A stretch of DNA of 64,000 bases, taken from Batkoa obscura (taxonomy: Eukaryota; Entomophthoromycota; Entomophthoromycetes; Entomophthorales; Batkoaceae). This document shows, piece after piece, positions 35,706-48,281 of this stretch. The notes beneath the pieces are model-generated. The model searched no databases and was not told the origin of the DNA. It saw nothing but the letters and a program-made list of their open reading frames with translations. Both the position numbers and the translations under genes were made by a program. The DNA lies in the NCBI GenBank assembly GCA_030770535.1, contig JASVEC010000020.1:248001-312000 (forward strand), given 5' to 3'. Within the stretch, counting starts at the first letter, position 1. The number at the start of each line of letters is the position of its first letter.

Positions 35706-37111
35706 TTAATTAGAATCATCTCTTGCTAAAACCTGCTGTCCTTCCTTAGAGAGGTCTTCATCAATCGGTGCTTGTGATAACTTTTTAAAACGATTAACGG
35801 CCTTAACCAAACCAACAGCTCTCTTGAATGCTTTTCTAGCATTAAAGTTCTCTTTGACTGTAGGTAATAGGTTATTGCCCTCCTTGGTATCTTCGGCCAA
35901 GATGGGTATATCTTTCTCTTTAATAACAGATTGTAACCAGGGATGTAAAAGCGCTTGTTCTGCTGTTAATCTACCTTCTGGTTGGACTACTAATAAATTT
36001 CTTATGAAATCCCTTGCTGTTTCACTAACATCCTCCCAATACCTCTCAGGTTCAAAGCTAAAGTTACCATTAAGTATATCTTGTACTTCAACTGTTTCAT
36101 CTGATTGGTCGAATGGTGGATAGCCACATAATAAAAAGTAAGCAATGACTCCAATGGCCCACATATCTCTATTTAATTATTACTAAATTTTATATTACTA
36201 TCTGATGTATTAATTACACTGGTTTCCCATGACCACTTTTTAAAAATATCTCAGGTGCCTAAAAAATTATTAGTGTTTGTTCTATTGCTCTTGTTTTTAT
36301 TCATTATTACCATATAACCAGGAGTTCCGCAAGTAGTAGTAAGTGCAGTAAACTCCTCTTGATTAATGATACGAGATAAACCAAAGTCACCAATCACCAA
36401 TTCGCTTTCTTCATCATCAGTTTTAAACAATAAATTTTCAGGCTAAAATTAAAATTAAATGCTGAAAACTTAAATTTTTTAGCTAAATTTTACTTTCAAA
36501 TCTATTTAAAGGATTTTGTTATTAGTATTCTCTTTGTATAATGTATTTATTTACCTCTATGTACGATATCATTTTGGTGGAGATATCCTACAGCTTCTAC
36601 AATTGTATAAATAATTTTAGCTGCATCTGTCTCAAAGAAAGAGCCCTTATCACAGATTCTATCAAATAATTCACCACCAGTAGCTAATTCAGTAATAAGA
36701 TAAACTACAAAAGATATTTAGTTTAGATAGTCAAAACTTAAAGGAATGCCTTACGATTATTAGCTGTTTCAAAATAATCAACCAAAGTCAAAATATTTTT
36801 ATTCCCTTGAGATACTTTTTTAAGGATACTAATTTCATTACGTATCATATTTTCTCTTCCAGCCATCAACCTTTTATTCATTACTTTAGCTGCATAGTAT
36901 TTTCCAGTTTCTATCTGTTATAATTAAAACTTGTTATTTTTACTTTTTTATGTAGGTTGTTAATATTACATGAATGGCCTCTGTAATAAATTTATATTAA
37001 TAAAATTGACTTTCTGCGTTATTACTATTTACCTTTAACGATCGCATATGTTCCTTGTCCTAAAGTACGCCCTGTCTTATATTTGCATGGTACTGTTTTA
37101 ACTTGACTCAT
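35706..37111 (-). CDS. CMK2: Ca2+/calmodulin-dependent protein kinase, CMK1/CaMKI type (paralogue 2)
   Basis: Second CaMK, opposite strand and about 22 kb from the first. Starts [20 protein letters not shown] (ATG 37111). Seen: [39 protein letters not shown] N-lobe, [41 protein letters not shown], then the large last exon [20 protein letters not shown] down to 35706. The tail [20 protein letters not shown] matches an autoinhibitory/calmodulin-binding helix. Intron positions match paralogue 1, including the 8-nt exon at 36494-36501. The tail is about 12 residues longer than in paralogue 1. A complete, probably active kinase. Confidence 0.9.
36494..36501 (-). other. 8-nt microexon of CaM kinase 2
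   Basis: On the minus strand ATTTGAAA between AATAG and GTAAAA. It supplies Asp-Leu-Lys of the catalytic loop in the same phase as the microexon at 13165-13172 of the paralogue. Confidence 0.87.
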
Positions 37112-38020
37112 TTTATTAATTTTTAGATAAGATAGATTCCTTAATAAAAAAGATAATTTTTAATGTAAAATTTAAACTATGATGTAGCTTCTGCACTTGA
37201 ATTAAAGCTAATTAAAATTAATGAATTTTAATAGCTCTAAGTTGATTGGTTTACAGCCTATGTAAAATCCGTTTTTGTATAGAGTTTCTCCTTGAGTTAC
37301 TCCTTAATCACCGTTTCCCTAGTTTTATTAGTTGAAAACCGGAATATTTGAATTTATCATGGCTAATAGTTCTTTTTAATTAAATCGATATCAAAATTAT
37401 GAAGATGGGTCTATTGTAGGCTTTTAATCACAACTATGACTTGCTTACTTAAATATTTAGTTTGTTTGTAAATTTTAAGAATTATAAAATGAAATAATTA
37501 CTTGGCTTCAGATGTGGTATTCCTATTACTTTACTTTAAGCTTTTCAGGATTATAAATTGTTCTTCAATATTTAACTTCATAATATATTAGAAAGTTTTT
37601 CACAATAATAAAGTATATCTATAACAATAAAAAAATTTTATACACCAAATTGTTTTTAAAATATAGCATATTTCTATAAGATTATATCTAAATAAAATTT
37701 TTAAAGAATAAAAAAATGATAACATTTACGGCAAAACTATTTATATTATCTTAAGCCTTGGAATTAGTTAAAGTTTAAACTAAGAAATAGAAACTCAGTT
37801 TCAACCAGAGAAAGAAGCCAATAGTATCCCACTTATTTTTAATCACTAAGAAAAGAGTGGCTAATTAAGTATCTAATAAAAATGAGAATGAACAAGATGA
37901 TTATTTGCATTGTAAAAAAAAGAATACTTTTCAATTTTTTATATTTTAAATTAATACTATTAAATTATGTAAATATTGGTCATAATGCATTAGTTAATAC
38001 GATACTAATAAAAAATCTAG
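37112..38020. other. intergenic region upstream of a synaptobrevin gene
   Basis: Divergent space between CaM kinase 2 and the synaptobrevin exon at 38021. It should contain the synaptobrevin first exon. An ATG at 37882 opens a 66-codon frame, but its splice phase does not fit the exon at 38021, so I leave it unassigned. Confidence 0.45.
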
Positions 38021-38536
38021 GTCTTATCCAGCCGGAAATAATGACAATCAGCCACCAACAGGTTCTTCTAAGACCAAGTTGATTCAACAACAGGTTGACG
38101 AAGTAGTAGGTATAATGCAAGAAAATATTGATAAAGTGATGGAAAAGCAAGAACGTTTAGAAAGTTTGAATGATAAAGCTGGTAAGTATTTCAAACATAC
38201 CTAAAAATCAAGAGTAGAAAGCAAAATAATACTAGTTACTTTTTAAACAATAGCTTGTTAATAAACTTTTATTAGAAAATTTAAACCAAAACGCAATGCA
38301 CTTTAAGCGTGGAGCTAACAAGGTACGCAAAGCTATGTGGTGGAAAGACTTCAAACTTAAGATTATTATTGCTATTGTAGTAGTTATCATTTTGTTGGCC
38401 ATCATACGTAAGTATTTTTAGTATTTACTGATAAAATACTGATAGTTTGTTTATAGTTCCAATTGTATTGAAAAGCAGCGGAAGTAATACATCCTCAAAT
38501 GAAACCCCTGCACCTGCTGCTTCTCCTTCCTCTTAA
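38021..38536 (+). CDS. SNC1: synaptobrevin/VAMP-type SNARE, Snc1-like (5' exon unresolved)
   Basis: Vesicle SNARE for exocytosis or endosome recycling; acts with t-SNAREs and the Sec1-like protein encoded at 6881-9285. Three exons read clearly: 38021-38181, 38276-38407 and 38457-38536. The SNARE helix is [40 protein letters not shown], followed by [20 protein letters not shown], almost the Snc1 juxtamembrane sequence, a single transmembrane segment [15 protein letters not shown] and a short luminal tail ending PAPAASPSS. The ionic zero-layer residue, Arg in nearly all family members, is Lys (in VMEKQERL). The initiator ATG lies in an upstream exon I cannot place. Family call is strong. Confidence 0.88.
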
Positions 38537-38820
38537 TGATAATGTTTCCATTTTATTTGTAAATAATCAAAGCTTACAGAAGCTTACTTTTTTTGTTTTT
38601 AAGATTATTTGCTTTAAAATTACACTCAAGATTTTTTTCTTTCGCCTATCTTAACTATTTAAATGAAATATATAAATATATATAAGATTTAAATGATTTT
38701 AGTTTTAATTTTAATTTTAATGAGTTATCTTAAATATTAATATATAAAGTAAATTATCAAAAAAATAATAAAATAAAATGTATGCTATTTGTATTTGCTT
38801 TCTCTTTTTTCTAATAAAAT

Positions 38821-40126
38821 TTAATCTTGACTTTCTTCGGCATTCCAATTAAAAGCAAAATGAGTATAAGGTGAATAATTTTGGTCATCAAAAACACCAG
38901 GTACAGAAGCAAATTCAGAATCATTATTGTCATCGTCATGCACTCCACCTCGAGAACCTGCCAAATATCCATAATGCTCAATTAACTTTTTATGAAGTTT
39001 GCCTTCATTTCTTGGCTAATAAAACATTAATATAAATATCATTTAATTTAATAATAATAAACTTACCTTAATTACTGAAAATACATAATCTGGGGGCAGA
39101 CCATAACGAAGTACAGATTCTGTAAAGGCACGAAGGACCTTAATATGAATCCAAGCTGAAAACGCATCCCCAAAAGTAACTTGACACCATTGTAATAATC
39201 CACGCCAAAGTTCTACTTCCAACTTAGTTACTCTTTCAATTTCCTTTTTAGTCTCTTCATTCTTTTCTTCTGAGTATTCAAAGTCCCTAACCACAAATTT
39301 ACGTTCACGACATCCTTTAGAAAACTCTTGTGCTACCTTTTTAAATACTACTGCTGAATACAAAGTAAATTCTGAATCTTCAGCAATCTTAATACTAGAT
39401 CTTGGTACCACCATAATAGATATAGTTTCATAACTAGATTCCCATTCCTTTACTTGGTTATTTGGCACTGCTACAAACACTGAGGTTAAAAACTCAGAGC
39501 CAGAAATTGAGTGCTCAGGCCCAACTACTTCGGTTAAACTACGTACTGATAGATTACCCGTCATTCTTCTTTCATAACTGACCATGGAATTACGGATGGT
39601 TTGATATTGGGTGGATTTATGTTTTAGTTGAGTGTCTAAATTAGTAACTTCAGTTTGGATATTGGTAGTTATTTCTTTTAATGATTTATCCGTGCGGTAT
39701 TTCATACTATTCCATTGGAAAGAACGTAAATAATCATCTACGGTACGGTTGTTTATTTTCAGATAATCTTTTAATGTACCTAAGTTGTTTCCGTGGCCAT
39801 TTTTAAGGTTGTTTCTTAAAGTGTCGACAAGCTTTAATAATATACCTTCAAAAGTAGTGTCATATTTGGCTAACTCATCAGATAGGATAACTAAACTGTC
39901 TAAAGTACCTACCTGTTATTTTAATCGTTAATGATATTTTATTATTATCAAATTTAAATAAATTTACCTTAAGTTCTGGTAAAGTTAAAGAAGCTAATTC
40001 TGAACCAGCGGTAGGATCGACTTCGGAAACTAAAGTACGCAAGTTGGATAAAGCCATACTTTTATCACCAGATCGTTGATTCCCATTGACTCTTGTGGGT
40101 AAACTGATAAGCCAATATAAAGTCAT
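38821..40126 (-). CDS. VMA5: V-type ATPase subunit C (Vma5)
   Basis: Peripheral stator subunit linking V1 and Vo of the proton pump on vacuoles and endosomes. Three exons; the start ATG at 40126 gives MTLYWLISLPTRVNGNQRSG, close to the family's YWLISLP opening. Then VGTLDSLVILSDELAKYDTT, EGILLKLVDTLRNNLKNGHG, DYLRSFQWNSMKYRTDKSLK (the conserved YLxxFxWxxxKYxxxxSL pattern), FVVRDFEYSEEKNEE, WCQVTFGDAFSAWIHIKVLR and RYGLPPDYVFSVIK. The last exon ends YSPYTHFAFNWNAEESQD. Length about 390 residues, normal for Vma5. Intact. Confidence 0.95.
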
Positions 40127-40653
40127 TTTTGAAAAAAATAAAAATATAAAAAACAAATTTAATCAGCTTTCTAAGTGTTTACGTGATAGTTTTCCCTATT
40201 TTTTATTCCTAGTTTGATTGGTATGAATTCATTCTTGATTTATTTTTGTGGCTTAAGTTATTTTTGTTAGGAAATTAAAGTTAATAAGCTTGAATATAAA
40301 TTATACAGCTATAAAGATAACTTAATATTGGAAGTATTTATTAACATAATATAAATGCTATATGATATAGCATATTATAATCGATATGCATACTATTATA
40401 ATATTATCATATATCATAAAAACATCTAACTTAATATATATAATACATCACTATTAGTATTATCAATCAAGTAAAATAATAAAGCGGGTCAAAAATAAAT
40501 CTTAATAACAGTCATAAAGTAAATAAACAAAATATCCTAAAAAAAGCTATTTATATAATAAAATTTGAACAAAGAATTAGCTTTATGCTTTAGTAAAAAG
40601 TGGTTTATAGGTCAACGTATTAAGGACTCCTTTAAAGAAATTAGCGACGTTAT
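40127..40653. other. vma5-ypt1 intergenic
   Basis: About 530 bases, very AT-rich, with a small ATGATATAGCATATTATAAT-like palindromic stretch near 40360; no gene. Confidence 0.5.
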
Positions 40654-41539
40654 TTAACAACATCCTGAACTAGATTGTTGTTTTGGTACAGCTGCTCCAG
40701 GTTGAAGTTTAATTTGAGATTTATTTCCAGCCATATTGGCAGCAGAGGAGCCCATTCTAATTAATTTGTTACTGTTAGTACTCTTTTACTACAACTAGTT
40801 TTTGTTTTACCTGTCTTTAATTTGTTTAGCCATAGTTAAGAAAGCTTGTTCAACGTTGGTAGCTTCTTTAGCTGAAGTTTCTAAGAATGGAATAGAGATA
40901 CTATCAGCGAAATCCTAAATAAAAACATTTATTATAGTTGCTTTTGAATTTAAATCTAATTATACCTTAGCAGTCTCTGTTTCTACTACTTTTTTGTCAA
41001 CTAAATCATTCTTATTACCAACTAGTAATTTTGAAACACCTTCTGAAGCATAACGCTCAATTTCTTGTAACCATTGTTTTACATTGGCAAATGAGTCTTG
41101 ATCTGTTACATCATATACTACAATAATACCATGGGCGCCACGATAATAGGATGAAGTAATAGTACGGAAACGTTCTTGACCGGCGGTATCCCACTTTATA
41201 AATTTAGTATTTTTTTGATCATTTTATGATTTAAACTTACAATTTGAAGTTTAACGGTTTTTCCTTCAAGTTCGATAGTACGAATTTTCTAAAATATTGA
41301 TTGAGGTTAGCTAATATGTATTTTTTGAACAGTTAAAGTATAATTACAAAATCAACACCGATGGTGGAAATATAGGACTCGGTATAAGTGTCATCAGCAA
41401 AACGGAGTAATAAACAAGATTTACCAACACCGGAGTCACCAATTAATAAAAGTTTAAATAGATAGTCGCTACAAACAAGTACAAAAATGTTAGTTTATTT
41501 AATTATTATGACCTATAAAACATACTATTCTGGATTCAT
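40654..41539 (-). CDS. YPT1: Rab GTPase, Ypt1/Rab1 type
   Basis: Small GTPase of ER-Golgi traffic and autophagy. Five exons; exon 1 is only 14 nt (ATGAATCCAGAATA). The protein starts [20 protein letters not shown], has P-loop GDSGVGKS, switch [35 protein letters not shown] and ETSAKE motifs, and a double-Cys end (SSSGCC) for geranylgeranylation. The effector and switch sequence is that of Rab1/Ypt1; Sec4/Rab8 is the near alternative but has a different switch region and N-terminus. Length about 204 residues, typical. Confidence 0.95.
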
Positions 41540-43000
41540 AATTTATATAAAATAATAGATTCTTAATAATATAAAAAAGTTATCAAAGTAAAAGTTTTAA
41601 TTGAAGCAATTTGCTTGCTTTTTTTAATGCGCTTAGCTTTTTGCACTATTATTTGGTTCCATTAACGGAATTACTTTCCTCACTTTTTTCTTTATCGAAA
41701 TTTTTCAAGCTTAAGAGATTTGGCAATTTATTAAAAAGTGAGTACAAATTTAACATTGATAAGAGTCATTATAGTTAGAAAGCCTTCTCTGATTGGTTGG
41801 AATCTGATAATTGGATACATCAACGTGTAAGTTTTTGAAAAGTGAGCTCATAGCTTCAATTTTTGTATAACTGTGCTAACTTTTCCAATTGTTTGAGATT
41901 GCTCTGAATTTAAAATTATTTTTAAAATAGTAGGCAATACTAAATCGCAATCATTATCACTTTAATCAACTAGAACTAAAATGGGCAAATTAATTTAACC
42001 AATGATTAACAGTGAATGCCACTAATAACTTTTTAATTGGATTAGGCTGGAGTTGTTCAGGCTGTTTTAAACCAATTATCAAAGTACAACAGCATGTAAA
42101 TACTGTAAATGGCCATTTTTTTAAGAACTTAATTTATTATTTTATCTTTGCGACTGTTTTAAAATAACTAGTAAGTTATAGTCAAAAATAGTGTTATTTT
42201 GTCAAATATTTAATGAAAAACAAAAGACATTAAAAATCAGATATCAAAAGAGAAGTCCCTTTTTAATAATAATAAACTTGTTAGATTTAGTTTCATTTTC
42301 GAGCTGTAGTTAATTTCATCCTAAAATTAAAAATATTTTAAAACTAAACAGCTTTTTAGCCTTGCTTTTTATACATTATTTTTCATGAGTCTTATCTTTA
42401 AATTTTTAATACTTTTGAAGTCAAATTATTTATTTTTATATGAAGAAGTCAAAAAATCAATAGAACAAATAAATAGAAGTACTTAAAAGCAAGATAAGCA
42501 GGATTGTTTATTTAATTTATTGTGTAAGGTATTCTTTGTATATATGCAAATTTAAGATTGAATTATTGATTTCTAAAATACGAAAAAAAGGAGCAAATAT
42601 TATGAGGTGCTTTTGACCCAAACCTGATAAAATATTTAAATTGTGAAGCTCGTTATTTTTATTTTTTACACAGATTTATATAGTTTATTAATATTATGGT
42701 TTTCGAGTTTAGTGTTAATCGAGTTATGTATTAAAGTGTAGATATAACTTTGACGTGTATCACATTGAGATTTTTTGTTAGGAGCTAAAGCTCAAAGCAC
42801 TAATACTTTTTTTGATATAGTAAACGTTCCCATTAGATACCTTGGAAATAAATAATTAAATAAATACAAAGCTTGGAATGTGATCTATTTTGAAGATATA
42901 AAATAGATTTACGTAAATATACTTAGTTAGCACTACTTCAACTCCTTTATTCTATGGACTTACTGATCTCATTTATATTTTATATCAAAACTATTTAAGT

Positions 43001-43102
43001 GTTTGGGGATGTATTTTTGTATTTGAGAATTTTACTAATAATCTTTCTACTCAAATAGCGCTTAAAAATGTAAAAACAATGAAATAAAAAAAAACCCCAT
43101 TT
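43001..43102 (+). mobile_element. foldback MITE-like element, copy 16
   Basis: Starts TTTGGGGATGTATTTTTG, core CTCAAATAGCGCTTAAAAAT, ends AAAAAACCCCATTT. The right end has lost a few bases. Confidence 0.88.
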
Positions 43103-43323
43103 AATATGATTTAAATAAATATTAAATAAAGTAAAGTTTTAAAAATTAATGTTATTTAGTTCTATCTAGTTTTTCAAAATACACTTTTTATATTTAAATA
43201 AATACTTCAAGAAAGCAAACTTTGTAGACTTCTTTAATAGAATTTAATAAACTAATAATCATACAATGTGTCAATTTAAAATGTTTTGTTTTTGCTCTAT
43301 TCTACTCATACAATTTAAATATA

Positions 43324-43430
43324 ATATGGGGATGTATTTTTGTGTTTAAGAATTTTATTAATAATCTTTCTACTTAAATAGCGCTTAAAAAGTGGAAAAA
43401 ACAATGAAGTCAAAAAAAACACTCCCATAT
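43324..43430 (+). mobile_element. foldback MITE-like element, copy 17
   Basis: Starts ATATGGGGATGTATTTTTG, core CTTAAATAGCGCTTAAAAAG, ends AAACACTCCCATAT. Flanked by TA. Confidence 0.92.
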
Positions 43431-43499
43431 AATGATCGGATCATATATGAAATTTATTTATATGATATTCCTTAAGTTTAATAAAAAGAAAAAGCTAGC

Positions 43500-43606
43500 A
43501 TTTGGGGATGTATTTGTTTGCTTAAGGATTTTACCAATAATTTTTCTACTCAAATAGTGCTTAAAAGGTGGAAAAAGTAATGAAACTAAAAAAAACATCC
43601 CCATTT
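43500..43606 (+). mobile_element. foldback MITE-like element, copy 18
   Basis: Starts TTTGGGGATGTATTTG, core CTCAAATAGTGCTTAAAAGG, ends AAAACATCCCCATTT. Confidence 0.92.
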
Positions 43607-43659
43607 AAAGATTGGCATAGATTTCTATTTGGTCCTTAGATTTAAAATTATCTAAAATT

Positions 43660-45320
43660 TTTATAGTAGTGGTATAAATGACAATTCATTTAAGGTCTTC
43701 TATCAAATTAATAATAGTATTATTTATATTTGAATTATTATCAAACACAGCTGTCCTTTCATTTGAATCTACTTTAAATAAGTTGTCAAATGAAATAGCA
43801 GTGCTATTACGGTATAATATTGCTGGATCGTTAAGTTGATTTAATTCAAGGTTTGAATCCTCAACTGGAAAATTATAATAATGGGAATTTTGTTCCCATA
43901 TCCATACTCACCTTTTTGTTAGCCTGGGATAGCTTTAAGGAGTTTAAATGGTAAAAGTATAGGGTCAAATTATTCTTACTATTGTTTTATTTCCTTTACT
44001 TATAATAGCAATATAACCTATAAATGATAATAAATAATGAAACTATCCCAATTAAACTCCAGTATCTTTATTCATTTCTAAGCTACTATTTGGCTTTAAT
44101 ATTCTATATGTTCATTTAATGCATGTGATGACTGAAATCTCCATTCATTTTCAAATTACTATCCCACTTGTATTGCTTGATTCAATTATTTTCCTTCATC
44201 ACAAAAAATGGTATACTTTCATGAAGACATTAATATGAGTGATAAGCAATATTATGCTAATCATCAATAAACTTACTTGAATGTTATGCTCTGTTAATAT
44301 TAAGTATCTCACTACTAAAAGTGATAATATTAATTCTCGTCCATTCCTAATCGGTTAAGTTTATAATTTGTATGGGATTGTACAAAATATTGTAGTCTTT
44401 TATTTTTTCTGTATCACTATAAACCAATACATAATTCAAATCAGGTAAATAAGTATCTAAATATCACACCCTTATTATATTATCAAAATCCTTTGTTTTT
44501 ATTCTTTCATAAGCTTTCACATATATTATATAATAAATATACCTAATTTTATATCATTAGCTCTATAGAGTAAATTTGGTTTGAATGTTCACTTTCAGGT
44601 TCTATATAGGAATATTTTTTTTGAGAATCTTACTAATAATCTTCCACTCAAACAGTGCTTAAAAAATGGAAAAAGTGATGAAAAAGAACATCCACATACC
44701 AAAGTTTCTTATAAGGCATACGACCAATTATAGCCTTAGTAGTAGACTTGATCATAGTAGCTATATGAGATCCATTGAGAGGCATATTAGGAAGAAAAGC
44801 AGCACCAATAGCCTAAAAATGATGTTCGGATGTGCAGAACATTATGACTTCATTAACTAATAGATAAAAATGGGTTTTAAAATCTAATGAAGAACCGCTA
44901 TAAAAATAGTGTATCACCTACACTTATAATCAATCTGCCAGTAAATTTCCTTGATAACATACAAATAATGTAACCTTAATTATCCATTTTCTTTATCTAA
45001 GTTAATTGCAAACAATTCTAAATCTATTCAATTTATGCTTGGGTTTGATCTGGAATGAAATCTGTCTATTATTGCATTTAAATTATTTTTTTACATATAA
45101 AAATACAACTCAAATGCATTACTAATAAAATTTATCACTGAGCTTATATTTGAATAAAAGTTAAGATGATTAAAAGGTGACTGTTTAAGTTTATTCCCTC
45201 ACCAATTACTTCTCTTTCACAATTTATCTCTCTCCTTTTTAGTGTAGTATGAACTAATAGCGTTTGACCATACAATATTATGCTACATTTTATAAATCCT
45301 TTATTATCTTTTGGGCTTTT
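43660..45320 (-). pseudogene. decayed kelch-repeat membrane receptor gene, copy A
   Basis: On the minus strand, fragments in the right order match the intact kelch gene at 60660-62486. Near 45310-45180: KGFIKCSIILYGQTLLVHTT and LKRREIN, against KVFIKCSTILYDQILLVHNT in the intact copy. Near 44700-44800: the segment around the AFHTATMINSTT region. Near 43690-43900: the cytoplasmic tail. Stops and frame changes throughout, and a foldback element (44603-44699) lies inside it. Clearly dead. Confidence 0.78.
44603..44699 (+). mobile_element. foldback MITE-like element, copy 19, inside a kelch pseudogene
   Basis: Starts TATATAGGAATATTTTTTTT, core CTCAAACAGTGCTTAAAAAA, ends AGAACATCCACATAC. It splits the decayed kelch copy A, so it arrived after or during that gene's decay. 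Confidence 0.85.
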
Positions 45321-46518
45321 TTAAGCGCTCTACTCGTTAGGTTCATCAATAGCGGTAATAATGTAGATATCAATAAATATGGGTTATACATCTTTTTACC
45401 CTATTTCTTCAACAACATCATATATTTAAAACTATAAGTTCATTTATTTTAGCTATATATTCTTTTTTTATGTTTTAAATGTTCAGTCTAATTATTGACT
45501 AAAATAGGATGAGTCTGTAGTTTTTATTAAAGAGATCATGTCTTTATATCCTTTGGGGAAACGCTAGTGAAATTTTGTCGTAAAAAAAGGTTTTGTTTTT
45601 AAATAGATATACTTGATCAGTTTATTTATTTGAAAAACTTTACAGCTATGATAAAATAACACGTTTAGAAAAAATAAATTTAAGAGAAATAAACTAAAAT
45701 AAATTAAATATAAGTTGAACTATGTAATGTGCTTTAATCTATTGTAATGTTTCAAATACATACATCTTAAATCTACTAACAGCTTAAACAATAAAAAGCT
45801 ATAATTTTCTTTATTCAATTTTTGAAATGTAAAATAGCACAAATACTAAATTCATATTTCCCAATGGTTGTATCTATTGCAACTCCCCTGTGATTTTCAG
45901 AGTTATTTTTTATAGTTAAATATTCATATCCAAGTTTTAAATCTGATCTGTATAGAAATAACTTTTGATATAATTTTTATTCCTAAATGAGCGGTTGATT
46001 AGGTCGCGAAAAGATTGTAATAGTTGTAATGTTTATAAGTTTACCTAAATTTTAAATTTCGTTAGAATCAATAGACAACTTCCCTAGTTTGATTTATGTA
46101 GGAATTGGCCAATTCTGTATAGGGGTGCGTCTTCCTACTTCTATGTTTTATTTTTATCTTTATCCATTTTAGAATTCAACATTCACTAATTAAATGCTAG
46201 CAAATAGTTTATATGACTTAAGTCGAAATTTTATAAAATGGAAGCTTTCATACCATTTATCCTGTAATTTTCCGAAAAACTAACACTGAAGGATTGGGAT
46301 CGTGAGTAAAACTTTGCCAAGCTAGCGGTTTTCCTATGATTCAACAACTTTACAATGGAGAATATTATTTAGTTATAATAAGCATAGCTATCCCTTAACC
46401 TTTTATTTAATTTAATCAATATTGAGACTAGATGTTTAGCTTATGTTTAAATATAAACAAGGAAGAGTATTACTTGAGGGAATAACTATACATCACAATT
46501 GAAAAAATAAAGCAATAA
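45321..46518. other. gene-poor space between two kelch pseudogenes
   Basis: AT-rich DNA between two kelch copies of opposite orientation; no gene or foldback copy seen. Confidence 0.5.
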
Positions 46519-48219
46519 ATGATGTATAGTGTGAATATAGTAATTTTATTTTTGTTGCCATCAATGAGTGTAACAAACAAAGGATTTGAGAAAACCAAGA
46601 GTGATAACAGAGTTTATAAAATGTATCATAATATTATATGGTCAAACATTGTTAACTCATAATACAATCAAAAAGAAACAAATTAATAGTGAGAGAAGCA
46701 GATGACAAAGAGAGAAGCTCAAAAAATAGTTGCTTTTTAGTCAATTTAACTTTAACTATTAACTTGAATCAAATTTACTCAAATGTGAATTTAAAAAGTA
46801 ATTTTATAAACAATAGCTTTGACCTTCTCACATAAAACAATTCAAATGTCATAGCAGTGTTAAATAAACTTCATTCATATAACAAATGTAATAATGCAAA
46901 AGACAAATTTTTATTACTGTATACAATTAGTTTAGAGAGAAAAATATTGACTATTAAAAACAGCAAGCCTGAGTATTCCACAGATAATTACAGTGGTAGA
47001 TTGATAACAAATGTAAAGAATAGTTTATTTACTTATGGCAGTTAAAAATCAAGCCTAAAGACTAATATTCCTACAAGTAAAATTTTAATAGTTTTTGACT
47101 CAAACTATAATAACCCTTTCCACGCTAGAGTCGAAATTGATTCAAACATGACACCTAATGTTTTTCATACATTTACTATGATTATACTTGGTGGCGTATC
47201 TTATAAAAAGTTTGACGACATAGAATGTAGAAATGACTTCAGTCCAAACTACACAGATGATTCCAAAAATCAGCAATAGAAAATTTAGAAAATATCCATA
47301 TGTACAATATAGATTTGGGATTGTATAAGAAAATAGAAACGAAGGATTATGATGATAGAGTAAGAATGGGACGCTCTGATACTTATTTATCTGATATGAA
47401 TTCTATATTAGTTTGTAATTATATAGGTAAAGTAAATGACTATGATGTTTTGTACAATGATATAGTGCTATTAGGTTTGACCAATTGGTAATAGATATGA
47501 ATTACCATAAAGGGTTTTAACAATAATTTATTTGACGTTGGTAGAGCGTGGTATTCAAGTGAATTAATTGGCGATAAAATGGTATACTTTTATGGGGATA
47601 TTAACATCAGGGATAATTAATATATGTTATTACAATTGATTTATGAACGCTTGGTTTGAAAAAGAAAACAATTAAATTGGATGATACAATTGAACCAGTA
47701 ATAAAAAGAGAGAATAAAGATTTTAGTCAATTGTATACACCAAATGAAGCTATGATTTATTACAGAAAAAGATATAATTCAAATTCATATTTATATTTAA
47801 CTATATCAGATGTCGTTAGAATTGTACTTGCTGTAATTTTATTTATTATCATATCAGCTATTTTATTGAATTATTCAAGAAATAAATATAAAAGATGGAA
47901 ATGGTTTAGGAAATATAGTTCAATCGAATTAACTCTACGTCCTACTTTCTTATCTTCCTTAAACTTATCTTTACCTAATACTAAAAATGGAGATGAATAT
48001 GGAATCTGGGAAATGAACTCAATTTATACTAATTCAGTTCATAGTTTTGAAGCTGAATTTAGTCATTATAATGAAGCAATAGTATTATGTCGTTGTAATA
48101 ACACTGCTGCTTCAACTAATAAGACTACTAAAGTAAATCTAAATAGAGAGATAACTGAATTTAATATTGATTCTATTACAAACAATATCACAGTTAATTC
48201 AACTAATAATTTCAAATAA
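46519..48219 (+). pseudogene. decayed kelch-repeat membrane receptor gene, copy B
   Basis: Starts MMYSVNIVILFLLPSMSVTN, a signal-peptide-like opening equivalent to the intact gene at 60660-62486, followed by several stops and frame changes. Recognisable blocks: LHSYNKCNNAKDKFLLLYTI, NIDLGLYKKIETKDYDDRVR then MGRSDTYLSDMNSILVC (intact copy: MGHSATYLSDMNCILVY). The last 187 codons (47656-48219) are open: juxtamembrane part, one transmembrane helix (VVRIVLAVILFIIISAILLN) and the cytoplasmic tail with GDEYGIWEMNSIYTNSVHSF. The tail is almost identical to the edge copy at 63742-64000. The gene is dead as a whole, though the 3' open frame could still be transcribed. Confidence 0.85.
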
Positions 48220-48281
48220 CAAGTTATTTGGTTCTTTTTTATACCTTTATGTTATAAACTTAAATAATAACAAAATTCATT

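Larger units (their letters stand above)
41540..43660. other. gene-poor region with three foldback elements
   Basis: No gene recognised. Foldback copies 16-18 lie close together at the right end (43.0-43.6 kb). Confidence 0.6.

Noticed and set aside
35824-36123. 99-codon + strand frame
   Set aside because: Antisense of the conserved kinase C-lobe of CaM kinase 2.
37882-38082. 66-codon frame as first exon of the synaptobrevin gene
   Set aside because: Its reading frame over 38021-38082 is not the SNARE frame, and neither available donor gives the right phase.
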